A stretch of DNA of 46,653 nt from Chloroflexota bacterium (lineage in GTDB: Bacteria; Chloroflexota; Dehalococcoidia; Lucifugimonadales; Australimonadaceae), in assembly GCA_002719775.1 (NCBI GenBank), contig PBEP01000001.1:1-46653 (forward strand). The letters are read 5' to 3'. Both the position numbers and the translations under genes were made by a program. Numbering within the stretch: position 1 is the stretch's first letter; the number at the start of each line of letters is the position of its first letter. This document shows, piece after piece, positions 1 through 8,539 of the stretch. The notes under the pieces are model-generated. The model made no database searches. It saw only the letters and a list, made by a program, of their open reading frames with translations, and was not told the DNA's origin.

Positions 1-1
1 G

Positions 2-793
2 GCCTGTGGGCCTAATGAAAATGAGTTGAAGCTGTTGGTGCAAGACGAATCACAAAAACTTATTGATGCAAAATTTTCAGCGAGAGCCACGCCTACACCT
101 ACTGTATTGTCCACTTCAACCCCACCTTATAAAGGTACTCTTTTCATTCGTAACAGTTCTGAAATCATAACTGAATCAGACCCTACTCTTTTCGATACAT
201 TAACGAAAATATCTGACAATCCACGAATAATGTTTGACCGTAGGAAGGGATGGATTACCGTTACTCCATTCTTGTTTGAAGCAACTTTCACAGATGGTAA
301 AAGCATAGAAGTTCAAGTCAATCCTGAATTTGAAAGCGTGCAAATTGCCAGAGAAATAGCTCTTATATATCTAGATCCAATTGGGAAATTACCTGCCATA
401 CTTCGACAAGATGTTGAAACGATTTGGCTTCATAAGGGAAAAGAGCCTTTTGGGGGTGGGAATAATAACCTATTAATCCACCATGAGATGGGATTGGAAT
501 ATATAAAAGAAGGCATCTTAGAAGAAGCATTCCTTCACGAAGCATCCCATACATCACTAGACCCATACCACTACAACAATAAGTGGGAAGCAGCCCAAAA
601 AGCAGATGGGAATTTTATTTCCACTTACGCGAGAGATTACCCAACTAGCGAAGATGTGGCCGAGAGCTTTCCAATGTACTACGCTCTAAGATATAAACCT
701 TCTCGAATTTCCAATTCTCTCAGAAACACCATAATAGACACCATCCCTAACAGGGTTATATATTTTGATGAAAACCTTCCTAATGAAAAGTAA
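2..793 (+). CDS. Putative secreted lipoprotein with HExxH metallopeptidase-like motif (5' truncated by window edge)
   Basis: Frame is open to the window start and reads ..ACGPNENELKLLVQDES.. (lipobox-like A-C-G) before the listed TTG start at 26. Contains FLHEASHTSLD (HExxH) and a downstream EDVAESFPMYY (gluzincin-like E-x-x-A-E). Confidence 0.6.
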   Translation, partial: ACGPNENELKLLVQDESQKLIDAKFSARATPTPTVLSTSTPPYKGTLFIRNSSEIITESDPTLFDTLTKISDNPRIMFDRRKGWITVTPFLFEATFTDGKSIEVQVNPEFESVQIAREIALIYLDPIGKLPAILRQDVETIWLHKGKEPFGGGNNNLLIHHEMGLEYIKEGILEEAFLHEASHTSLDPYHYNNKWEAAQKADGNFISTYARDYPTSEDVAESFPMYYALRYKPSRISNSLRNTIIDTIPNRVIYFDENLPNEK

Positions 794-911
794 ATCCATA
801 GGGCTACTTCTCTTCTCCACGGCAATAGCGTATTCGTCTACTGAGCCCATGCTATAATCAGCCGTCTTAGAATGCGTTCTATCGCAAATAAAAACAACTG
901 AGGTTGAAGGT

Positions 912-1559
912 ATGAATACTCGTGCGCTTAACTCACTAATGCTTACGGTTTGCCCCGTATTGATGATTCTTATCTGGATGCTACTTGAACCACTCATATT
1001 GGGAGACATTGAGTCAGGGCTAGAGGGTAGGGCGCAAGTTGCGGCTTATCTGGAGCTTAATTCTGGAAAAGGAGCCCTTCCCTATCTAATAAATGTACCA
1101 GCGACCTTTTGCCTCGTTGCAACTATGTTGGGGATTGCGTATTTGGGAAGGTCTTTACAAGGGAGTGGTGCCGCTTTTGGAAGTTTGTCTGCTGCGATTT
1201 TCACAGTCCTCATAGCAATCCCGATTATTGGTATGGGATTGTCTGTTTCGGCTATGGAGATGTTTGGTGACGGGGTTCATATAGAGACGGCTATAACACT
1301 GGACATAATTGCAGAATCTGTATTCTCAGGCATGCCAGTGTTCTGGGCTCTTGGGATTGCCCTTTTGGGATTAGGGCTAGTAATGGAGAAAGGGTTTTTG
1401 CCTATCTGGATAGGTGGTCTTATGCTCGTGTCTGGGCTAGTCGGTATACCTGGGGTCCTAGCTCTCGGAGAAGCAGGATTCATTATTTGGTTAATTACTC
1501 TTGTAGCAGCGGTAGCTTCTGGTGTGGTTTTGTTCATGAGAAGAGCACAGGAGTACTAA
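912..1559 (+). CDS. Multi-pass membrane protein (DUF4386-like)
   Basis: 215 aa, about six hydrophobic segments; ATG start; followed by a strong hairpin. Confidence 0.5.
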   Translation: MNTRALNSLMLTVCPVLMILIWMLLEPLILGDIESGLEGRAQVAAYLELNSGKGALPYLINVPATFCLVATMLGIAYLGRSLQGSGAAFGSLSAAIFTVLIAIPIIGMGLSVSAMEMFGDGVHIETAITLDIIAESVFSGMPVFWALGIALLGLGLVMEKGFLPIWIGGLMLVSGLVGIPGVLALGEAGFIIWLITLVAAVASGVVLFMRRAQEY

Positions 1560-1594
1560 AGATTGTAACGTTTTTGCTGTAAAGCCATAAGGAT

Positions 1595-1628
1595 AAAATA
1601 GCCCCTGCAGCACTGCAGGGGCTATTTT
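1595..1628 (+). terminator. Intrinsic terminator hairpin (16-bp perfect stem)
   Basis: AAAATAGCCCCTGCAG-CA-CTGCAGGGGCTATTTT; A/T tracts on both sides so possibly bidirectional. Confidence 0.85.
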
Positions 1629-1816
1629 AATGTGTATGTAATGAAGAGTAATTACTAGTGATACTTTCCCTTGGTATTACTTAGTTCGTCTTGGTATCGG
1701 CTTAGTACTAAAACGTGGAGGCAACAGCACCTTTTTGCCTACCTGATCCCTGAAAATGATGGTTTTGATTTTTCTATTAAAACCATCAGAAGATATAACA
1801 ATTTAGAGTAGCAAAT

Positions 1817-2437
1817 GTGAAATTAAAAATGGCGTTGACCGCAGTACTAACTGATGCTACGGTTCAGATACATTTCAAGGATAGGTGCTCAAACTACGTG
1901 ACAACTACAACTCTTGAAATAGTGATCAGCGAATCCCAGATTCAAGAAGCTGTTGCGCGTTTAGCTCAGCTAATTCAAACAGACTATAAAGACCAGCCAC
2001 TTCTTGTGGTGGGTGTTTTGCACGGCTCGTTTGTTTTCCTATCCGACTTAATTCGCCAAATGCAATTACCAATCCAAGTCGATTTTGTTCGCTTATCCAG
2101 CTACGATGAGGCTACTGAGACTTCTGGTGTAGTCCGGCTTCACCACGGCGTTCGAACTCCTGTCGAGGGCAAGAATATTTTGGTGGTTGAGGATATTGTG
2201 GACACAGGATTAACCGCGAAATTTCTCCGAGAATACTTTGAGGATTTGGACGCAGCTACTTTCAGGATATGTGCGCTATTAGATAAGCCTGTTCGTAGAC
2301 GAACTCCCGTTACGGTTGACTATGTAGGGTTTGAAGTTCCCGATCAATTCCTTGTAGGTTATGGGTTAGACTACAACCAGCGCTACCGAGAGCTACGAGC
2401 CGTTTACTCTCTAGACCCTCAAACAGATGGCTCTTAG
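1817..2437 (+). CDS. hpt: Hypoxanthine phosphoribosyltransferase
   Basis: GVLHGSFVFLSDLIR, PRPP motif VVEDIVDTGLT, YVGFEVPDQFLVGYGLDYNQRYR. The true start may be downstream of 1817, since the N-terminal ~35 aa look non-homologous. Confidence 0.9.
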   Translation: MKLKMALTAVLTDATVQIHFKDRCSNYVTTTTLEIVISESQIQEAVARLAQLIQTDYKDQPLLVVGVLHGSFVFLSDLIRQMQLPIQVDFVRLSSYDEATETSGVVRLHHGVRTPVEGKNILVVEDIVDTGLTAKFLREYFEDLDAATFRICALLDKPVRRRTPVTVDYVGFEVPDQFLVGYGLDYNQRYRELRAVYSLDPQTDGS

Positions 2438-2584
2438 CCAACCCAGCATTAATTAGCTAGACATATTCTTTTGCAGAGTTAGAGAATTAGTAATGATTAC
2501 GGCTATTCTTTCCTCTTGGCGCTCTTAATTTTATTGTGGTATGTTCCCGCTATTCACCCAGCTGGGTAAATCAAGGAGTTAATC

Positions 2585-3883
2585 ATGTTAGAGACTCTTT
2601 TTAAGCTGAAAGCGGCAGGCACATCTGTTAGGACTGAATTGCTTGCTGGATTGGCAACATTTCTTACCATGGCGTACATCACTGTCGTTAACCCTGCTAC
2701 GTTGAGTACTGAAGGCACCGGAATGGAATTTGGTGCTGTCTTCACAGCAACGATAGTTGCAGCAGTGATCGGCACATTAATTATGGGCCTATGGGCTAAT
2801 TGGCCAGTCGCATTGGCTCCAGGAATGGGCCTTAATGCCTATTTCACTTACACTGTTATTCTTGGTGATAACTACAGCTATCAACAAGCTCTAACCGCTG
2901 TACTAGTTGCTGGAATTGTTTTCCTTGTACTGTCAGTTACTCCTGCTCGTAAATACATAATTAACTCCATACCAAAGAGTATGAAGCTGGGTGTAGGTGC
3001 AGGTATCGGTCTATTTCTGGCAATCATCGGTTTTCAGAATGCCGGTGTGATTGTCGATAACCCTGCAACACTGGTAGGACTAGGTGATGTTGCCTCAGCG
3101 CCTGTTCTCTTGGCCGGCCTAGGATTCCTAATCATGGCTGTCTTAGATAAACGTGGTATACCAGGATCGATCATCATCGGAATTTTGGTCGTCGCAATTA
3201 TTGCATGGATATTCGGTGCAGGTGGAGCTTCGTTGAGCGGAGTGGTAGACACTGTTCCAAATCCATCACATGCATTTCAGTTAGACTTCTCGGTCCTTGC
3301 TACCGGCGGGTTTATTGGAATTGCGTTTGCATTCTTGTTCGTAGACTTTCTTGATACGGCAGGGACGCTAACCTCAGTCGCTAACCTGACCGGCAGAGTC
3401 AAAGACGATGGTGAGGTTGAGGATATTGACCGTGCCTTGCTTGCTGATTCAGCGGCAACAGTTGTAGGTGCACTAGCGGGTACATCCAACACTACTTCAT
3501 ACATAGAAAGTGGTGCCGGAGTCAAAGAAGGTGGCCGCACAGGCCTAACAGCGGTCACAGTTGCAGTGCTATTTGCCGCCTGTATTTTCTTTGCACCATT
3601 GGCACAGTCCGTACCAGCTTTTGCAACTGCTCCTGCACTGATTTTTATTGCTACTTACTTCCTCCGCAATATTAAAGATATAGACTGGGATGACGTATCA
3701 GAATACGCACCCGCAGTTCTTGCTGCGATAGTCATGCCATTGACTTATAACATTGCTTATGGAATTGCTATTGGCTTTATCGCCTATGTCCTTACTAAGG
3801 CATTAAGCGGCAAGCTTGACTCTCTCAACATTGCGTCAGTAGGTATTGCAGTCGTTTCAGTACTGTTCTTCTACCTTCGCTAA
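2585..3883 (+). CDS. NCS2-family purine permease (AzgA/PbuG-like)
   Basis: RTELLAGLATFLTMAYITVVNPA, APGMGLNAYFTYTV, GTSNTTSYIESGAGVKEGGRTGLTAV motifs; SD AAGGAG upstream. Confidence 0.93.
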   Translation: MLETLFKLKAAGTSVRTELLAGLATFLTMAYITVVNPATLSTEGTGMEFGAVFTATIVAAVIGTLIMGLWANWPVALAPGMGLNAYFTYTVILGDNYSYQQALTAVLVAGIVFLVLSVTPARKYIINSIPKSMKLGVGAGIGLFLAIIGFQNAGVIVDNPATLVGLGDVASAPVLLAGLGFLIMAVLDKRGIPGSIIIGILVVAIIAWIFGAGGASLSGVVDTVPNPSHAFQLDFSVLATGGFIGIAFAFLFVDFLDTAGTLTSVANLTGRVKDDGEVEDIDRALLADSAATVVGALAGTSNTTSYIESGAGVKEGGRTGLTAVTVAVLFAACIFFAPLAQSVPAFATAPALIFIATYFLRNIKDIDWDDVSEYAPAVLAAIVMPLTYNIAYGIAIGFIAYVLTKALSGKLDSLNIASVGIAVVSVLFFYLR

Positions 3884-3890
3884 TAGAATC

Positions 3891-3923
3891 AAGGGCCAGG
3901 CTGAGTAACTCAGCCTGGCCCTT
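3891..3923. terminator. Bidirectional terminator hairpin between convergent genes
   Basis: AAGGGCCAGGCTGAGT-A-ACTCAGCCTGGCCCTT, 16-bp inverted repeat between the NCS2 permease (+) and the DUF1524 lipoprotein (-). Confidence 0.75.
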
Positions 3924-3972
3924 CTAATTTAAAACCTCTTAATAAGTAAAAATTAATATTGGCTACCGTTTA

Positions 3973-5118
3973 TCATGGTGCTCCGGGTAGGCTTTGGCAC
4001 GCTATGCCATCTGCGTTTCCGTCCAGCCGATGAGGATCGCTCGTAGGTCCTCCAGCTGCTTCGAAGAAAGCTTGAGCGTCTGCCCAGAGCGGAAAGTCCC
4101 CGCAATTACGATCAGCGCCAAAGGGATCATAGAGCAAGGAACTACTAGGTGTTGGTGTCGGAGTAGGGATTGGCGAATCATAGATTACTGTAGTTGTGTA
4201 ATATACGGCCCCTTGGCAAGTACTTGTCATCTGTTGCAAAGCTATCAACTCAGCATTGGTAACAGAGAGTTGCCATCGTGCCTTTATTGCGGCCCAGTCC
4301 TTTGCATATTGACACCAGTAACTTACATTTGTTGGCTTCCAAGCTTCAGGACCTCTGTCACCTTTCGACCGGTTTGCACTAGCTGAAACTGCAATTAGAT
4401 GATCAGTTTCTGAAATGTCATTGGCAAAGTTCTTTTTGGTTTGAGAGTCCCACTGCCAACCTCCCGATCTATGAGCGTTTGACAGTGGGACCATATGATC
4501 TATATCTACCTTGCTTGCATCGGTGAGAGTCTGCCCATTAAAAAATCCATTCCATTCCCCACTTACTACACGACATCCATCAAAAGAAACCGGAACCGCA
4601 GACTCATTAATCAAAACCTCTGCTCGGGTATCTTGGCAATCTCCATCTGCGTCAACCCAGTGATTCCAATCACCTCGGTCGTAAACAGGTAACGAGGTAG
4701 GAATTGCCCGAACGGTCAAGGCATAAGTTACGGATGTAAACATAGGAGTGGGGGTAGGTGCGGACCATGGAGTAGGAGTGGGGGTAGGTGTGGGCCATGG
4801 AGTAGGAGTTCGGATAGATGATGGTACGGGAGTAGCTATCGCTTGGGTTGTTGGCGTTGCAGTGGGGTTTGTGTGAAATGGCGTTGGTGTTGGAGTTACA
4901 TTTGGTGAAGTAAGCGCAGGCACAGGAATAGATGTCGGCGTGGGTGAGGGTGTTGGAGTGAAGGTCGGAGTTGGACTAGGTGTAGCAGTGGGATTTGCAG
5001 GTGTGGTTCTAACTTGCTCTGTTACTGTATTGGTAGGGACAGGTTCCTGGTGCGTTTCAGAACATCCAGAAACTACGAACAGAAAAGCAGCGATGATGCA
5101 AAGGTGTAATTTATTCAT
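3973..5118 (-). CDS. Secreted lipoprotein nuclease: lipobox + Thr/Pro linker + HNH (DUF1524) + Excalibur Ca-binding domain
   Basis: MNKLHLCIIAAFLFVVSGC signal; long (TP)n linker; DIDHMVPLSNAHRSGGWQW (HNH/DUF1524); C-terminal DRNCGDFPLWADAQAFFEAAGGPTSDPHRLDGNADGIACQSL (Excalibur). Start set to Met12 of the listed ORF. Confidence 0.85.
   Translation of the reverse strand: MNKLHLCIIAAFLFVVSGCSETHQEPVPTNTVTEQVRTTPANPTATPSPTPTFTPTPSPTPTSIPVPALTSPNVTPTPTPFHTNPTATPTTQAIATPVPSSIRTPTPWPTPTPTPTPWSAPTPTPMFTSVTYALTVRAIPTSLPVYDRGDWNHWVDADGDCQDTRAEVLINESAVPVSFDGCRVVSGEWNGFFNGQTLTDASKVDIDHMVPLSNAHRSGGWQWDSQTKKNFANDISETDHLIAVSASANRSKGDRGPEAWKPTNVSYWCQYAKDWAAIKARWQLSVTNAELIALQQMTSTCQGAVYYTTTVIYDSPIPTPTPTPSSSLLYDPFGADRNCGDFPLWADAQAFFEAAGGPTSDPHRLDGNADGIACQSLPGAP
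4743..4802. repeat. 30-bp tandem repeat (2 copies) within Thr/Pro linker coding sequence
   Basis: taggagtgggggtaggtgcggaccatggag / taggagtgggggtaggtgtgggccatggag; in frame, encodes TPTPW(P/S)(T/A)P-type units. Confidence 0.8.
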
Positions 5119-5273
5119 ACTGAAAATATTCGCGATTATTTTCTGAAACATACCATTAATAAATAAAAAAACTACGAAAAGCGTTTAATGATCTTAAAAT
5201 ATGTAGCTTTATGAAAATTATATGTATCATGTGCTATTAAATAGATATTTTGAAATAAAGGCACGTGAGGTAC

Positions 5274-5798
5274 ATGTTGAAGCTAGTATTTATGACTTCA
5301 TTGGTTCTTCTGGTACTTGCTACAGTAGCTTGTTCCACCAAAGCAACTCCTTCTATTTCTCTTATCGAAGCGATAGCGAACGAAGATATAGGAACAGTTC
5401 AAGATCATATTGAATCAGGCACAGATCCTAATGACCGATTTATAGAACTTGGCTATGAGTGGGCAGGTGCGTATGCAGTGCATATTGCTGTTTTGGTTCA
5501 AAACCCTGAAATAATTACTACGTTAGTAGAGGCAGGAGCAAGTCTGCAGATTCCAGCCAAGGATGCATCAGGAGGCACTCCATTACAGTGGGCAGCATAC
5601 TGGGGAGTTGATCCCTCAATAGCGGAATTGTTGATTAACTTAGGTGCTGATGTGAATGCGAAAGATAAAAATGGCTGTTCAGTCCTTTGTGCTGCATTGG
5701 TTGAAAATATTTTTGTGACTGATGAGGACATAGAGGAATTCAAAGAGAAACGAGAAAAAATTGCTGCCATCCTTATAGCAAAAGGTGCGAGTCTTTAA
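5274..5798 (+). CDS. Ankyrin-repeat lipoprotein
   Basis: MLKLVFMTSLVLLVLATVAC lipobox; GGTPLQWAAYWG.., AELLINLGADVNAKDKNGCSVLCAAL ankyrin repeats. Confidence 0.8.
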   Translation: MLKLVFMTSLVLLVLATVACSTKATPSISLIEAIANEDIGTVQDHIESGTDPNDRFIELGYEWAGAYAVHIAVLVQNPEIITTLVEAGASLQIPAKDASGGTPLQWAAYWGVDPSIAELLINLGADVNAKDKNGCSVLCAALVENIFVTDEDIEEFKEKREKIAAILIAKGASL

Positions 5799-5814
5799 AG
5801 TATAGGGCTGAATA

Positions 5815-6771
5815 TTGTTAGAAAAAATAAACTTAGACGAAATTAAATCTGCATCTGAACGATTAGTGGGCGTCGCTACTCGAACGCCGTTGGTACGGCT
5901 GAATTACCCTGAAAGTGATTCAGAAATTTATCTCAAGCTTGAGAATCTGCAACCAATTGGCTCGTTTAAGTTGCGCGGGGCTTACAACGCAATCGCAATG
6001 ATTGGTGCTGATGAATTAGCAAAAGGTGTTTCGACCTCAAGTGCTGGAAACATGGCTCAGGGTGTTGCTTGGTCAGCTCATAAATTTGGAGTTTCTTCTG
6101 AAATATTTGTACCTGATCACGCGCCAGAGACAAAAGTGGATGCGATTACCAGACTTGGTGGCAAAGTTATCAAAGCTCCATTCGCTACTTGGTGGCAGTC
6201 CATTATTGATCATGGATATCCAGAGATGAATGGGACATTTATTCATCCATTCCTTAATTCACAAGTAGTTACTGGAAACGCGACAGTTGGTTTAGAAATC
6301 TTAGAAGACCTACCTGATGTAGATTCGATTATTGTCCCGTTTGGCGGAGGCGGTCTTAGCTTAGCTATAGCCACTGCTGTAGGGCAACTTGGAAGTAAAG
6401 CTACAGTTTATGCTTCTGAAGTCGAAACAGCAGCGCCATTCTCAGCAGCTCTAAACGCAAATCAGCCTACTACAGTCGAATACACTCCAAGCTTTGTAGA
6501 CGGTATTGGCAGCACTCGTGTTATCGATGAAATTTGGCAGCAAGCCAGTAAATTGCTCTCAGGATCATTAGTTGTTTCCCTTCAAGAAATTAAAGAATCG
6601 ATTGCTATATTGGCTAATCGTAATAGGGTTGTTGCGGAGGGGGCAGGGGCATCTTCAGTAGCAGCTGCTGTGAAAGCAAAAAACCCTGGGAAGACCGTGT
6701 GTGTAGTATCGGGTGGCAATATCAATACTGATACCTTTATCCAGATTATGGCTGAAATAAATAAGGGTTAA
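5815..6771 (+). CDS. Threonine/serine dehydratase-family PLP enzyme
   Basis: ATRTPLVRL, LKLENLQPIGSFKLRGAYNAI (PLP Lys), SSAGNMAQGVAW, PFGGGGLSLAIA. Confidence 0.88.
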   Translation: MLEKINLDEIKSASERLVGVATRTPLVRLNYPESDSEIYLKLENLQPIGSFKLRGAYNAIAMIGADELAKGVSTSSAGNMAQGVAWSAHKFGVSSEIFVPDHAPETKVDAITRLGGKVIKAPFATWWQSIIDHGYPEMNGTFIHPFLNSQVVTGNATVGLEILEDLPDVDSIIVPFGGGGLSLAIATAVGQLGSKATVYASEVETAAPFSAALNANQPTTVEYTPSFVDGIGSTRVIDEIWQQASKLLSGSLVVSLQEIKESIAILANRNRVVAEGAGASSVAAAVKAKNPGKTVCVVSGGNINTDTFIQIMAEINKG

Positions 6772-6784
6772 TTCGGAGCAAGTT

Positions 6785-7267
6785 ATGGCAATCATTGAAG
6801 AGAAGCTAGAAAAATTAGGATTGGTTTTACCTGAGAAACTCAAAGCACCATCAGGAATGCCACTTCCATTCTCGCCTGTAAGAATCATTGGCAACCGCGC
6901 TATTATTTCCGGCCATGGTCCACAAAATCCGGATGGGACCGTGCAACAGGGTCAAGGTAAAGTAGGGAATGAGATTAGCGTCGGGATAGCACAAAGCGCT
7001 GCTAGGGATACGGCACTTTCTATTTTAGCGAGTTTGAAGAGAGAACTCGGAGATTTGGACCGTATTACAGCATGGGTAAAAGTGTTTGGAATGGTGAATG
7101 CCGACCCAACTTTCCCTGCACACCCAGTAGTGATTAATGGATTTTCAGATCTTATCCTAGAGCTCTGGGGGATTGAGGCAGGTGGGCATTCCCGATCGGC
7201 AATTGGTGTTGCCTCGTTACCCTTTGGCATGTACGTTGAAATAGAAGGAGAAGTTTTGATCGATTAG
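6785..7267 (+). CDS. RidA/YjgF-family protein
   Basis: AIISGHGPQNPDG, AARDTALSILASLKRELGDLDRI, SRSAIGVASLPFGMYVEIEGEVLI; SD GGAG upstream. Confidence 0.88.
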   Translation: MAIIEEKLEKLGLVLPEKLKAPSGMPLPFSPVRIIGNRAIISGHGPQNPDGTVQQGQGKVGNEISVGIAQSAARDTALSILASLKRELGDLDRITAWVKVFGMVNADPTFPAHPVVINGFSDLILELWGIEAGGHSRSAIGVASLPFGMYVEIEGEVLID

Positions 7268-7270
7268 TTA

Positions 7271-7594
7271 TTAATCGAGATGAAATACCTCTTCGATTTC
7301 AAACATCATTTGATCTGGCGCTGATCCTTCCGGGATTTCAAAATACGGCGCCATAAATTCTCCCCATGCATGGCTGATCTCTTCTTTTTGCATGCCCTTG
7401 ATTGAGGACTGCAAAGATTCTGAAGCTTCTAGATACCCGAAAAGTAGGCCATCAGGTCTCATGAAAAGCGAGTAGTTATGCCAGCCATTTCGTGTCAAGG
7501 CCGCTTTCATTTCCGGCCAAACATTTTGATGATGCTTCTTGTAGTCTTCGATCATGTTTTCTCTGACTTTCAGTAAAAACCCTACGCGTTTCAT
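7271..7594 (-). CDS. L-rhamnose mutarotase-like protein (RhaM/RhaU family)
   Basis: VGFLLKVRENMIEDYKKHHQNVWPEMKAALTRNGWHNYSLFMRPDGLLFGYLE. Confidence 0.85.
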   Translation of the reverse strand: MKRVGFLLKVRENMIEDYKKHHQNVWPEMKAALTRNGWHNYSLFMRPDGLLFGYLEASESLQSSIKGMQKEEISHAWGEFMAPYFEIPEGSAPDQMMFEIEEVFHLD

Positions 7595-7619
7595 CTTTAT
7601 ATCCTTTCCAATTTTGAAG

Positions 7620-8432
7620 TTATTTAGAAACTATTCCGTCCGGGTATCGTTCAAAAACAAGCGGGTCATAGAGTGGTATTGGATGTTGGGCAACGCGAAG
7701 AGTGCGTTCTTGCGCAGCTAAGGCTTCATACATATTCTCAGTGATACCGATTGGATGATTTCTTTCTAAGTTTTGGTACATGAAGAACGCATCGGATACG
7801 ACTACAACACCTTCTTTCGTGTCTATTTCAACAGCAATCGAGGCTCGGTGATGACCACCTGTCCACCAAGTTCTAAGGCCTGGAGCTATTTCTTCTTCAT
7901 CTTCTAGAAGACGAACTTTGTCCCATCCATCGAAAACCAAATACTCCAAAACATCTTTAGGAATGACGAACCATCTGTCATCATGTGGATGTTGATGAGT
8001 AGTGTGGTATTGAATCCATCCGCGCTTCGAGATGCATATTTGCGCATTAGGGAATCTAGGGACATTTGAAACGGTATATAGCTGAAGGGGCGTTAAGAAA
8101 ATATGAGTAACATCTTCGGGAGCAACATTAACTCTGGACAATTGGTTTAAGATCCACCAGCTATCCTCACGCCGCATTCCAGCATCAGGACCAAGAAAGC
8201 TGATCCATTTTTCATTAAGTTGGGTAAGGTCTTCAGCAGCTCCGGTATTCACTAACGCGGTGATCCCGTTACCACGAATTAATGCCACCTGAAACGCGGC
8301 CGTATAACTTTTCCCCCAGTCTGACATCCAAAATACTTCTGGACCAGGTAAGTCTGCCTCTCCGACTTTGAGCATTTGAACACTATAATTTGACAATGGA
8401 GCCTCCGCAAAAATATCAAATAAAGATAACAT
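7620..8432 (-). CDS. Metallo-beta-lactamase-fold protein with degenerate HxHxDH motif
   Basis: Overall lactonase-like MBL pattern (VTHIFLTPLQLYTVSNVPRFPNAQICISKRGWIQY, TGGHHRASIAVEI, VVVSDAFF, AQHPIPLYDP), but the metal motif THLHLDH is replaced by TPLQLYT. Confidence 0.7.
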   Translation of the reverse strand: MLSLFDIFAEAPLSNYSVQMLKVGEADLPGPEVFWMSDWGKSYTAAFQVALIRGNGITALVNTGAAEDLTQLNEKWISFLGPDAGMRREDSWWILNQLSRVNVAPEDVTHIFLTPLQLYTVSNVPRFPNAQICISKRGWIQYHTTHQHPHDDRWFVIPKDVLEYLVFDGWDKVRLLEDEEEIAPGLRTWWTGGHHRASIAVEIDTKEGVVVVSDAFFMYQNLERNHPIGITENMYEALAAQERTLRVAQHPIPLYDPLVFERYPDGIVSK

Positions 8433-8539
8433 TAACGAGATTTAGTTCAAGTTGTAAATCTTGTGTGAAATTCTAAGAAACAATTAATTAATGGCTATGT
8501 ATATTTTTTAACTTTTGATTCTGAAAAGGAAAAAATGAA

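Noticed and set aside
2438-2584. Possible purine riboswitch upstream of the NCS2 permease
   Set aside because: I could not find the conserved purine-aptamer core; only a short ACCCAGCTGGGT palindrome (2556-2567) and an SD are visible.
3994-4692. Plus-strand ORFs 3994-4386 and 4495-4692
   Set aside because: Antisense to the well-supported HNH/Excalibur lipoprotein, no recognisable protein features.
4743-4802. Direct repeats that could suggest a CRISPR or VNTR regulatory array
   Set aside because: Only two 30-bp copies, contiguous without spacers, in frame inside the Thr/Pro linker of a lipoprotein; explained by coding repeats.
4940-5146. 68-aa plus-strand ORF (MGEGVGVKVGVGLGVAVG...)
   Set aside because: Antisense translation of the Thr/Pro linker; low complexity artefact.
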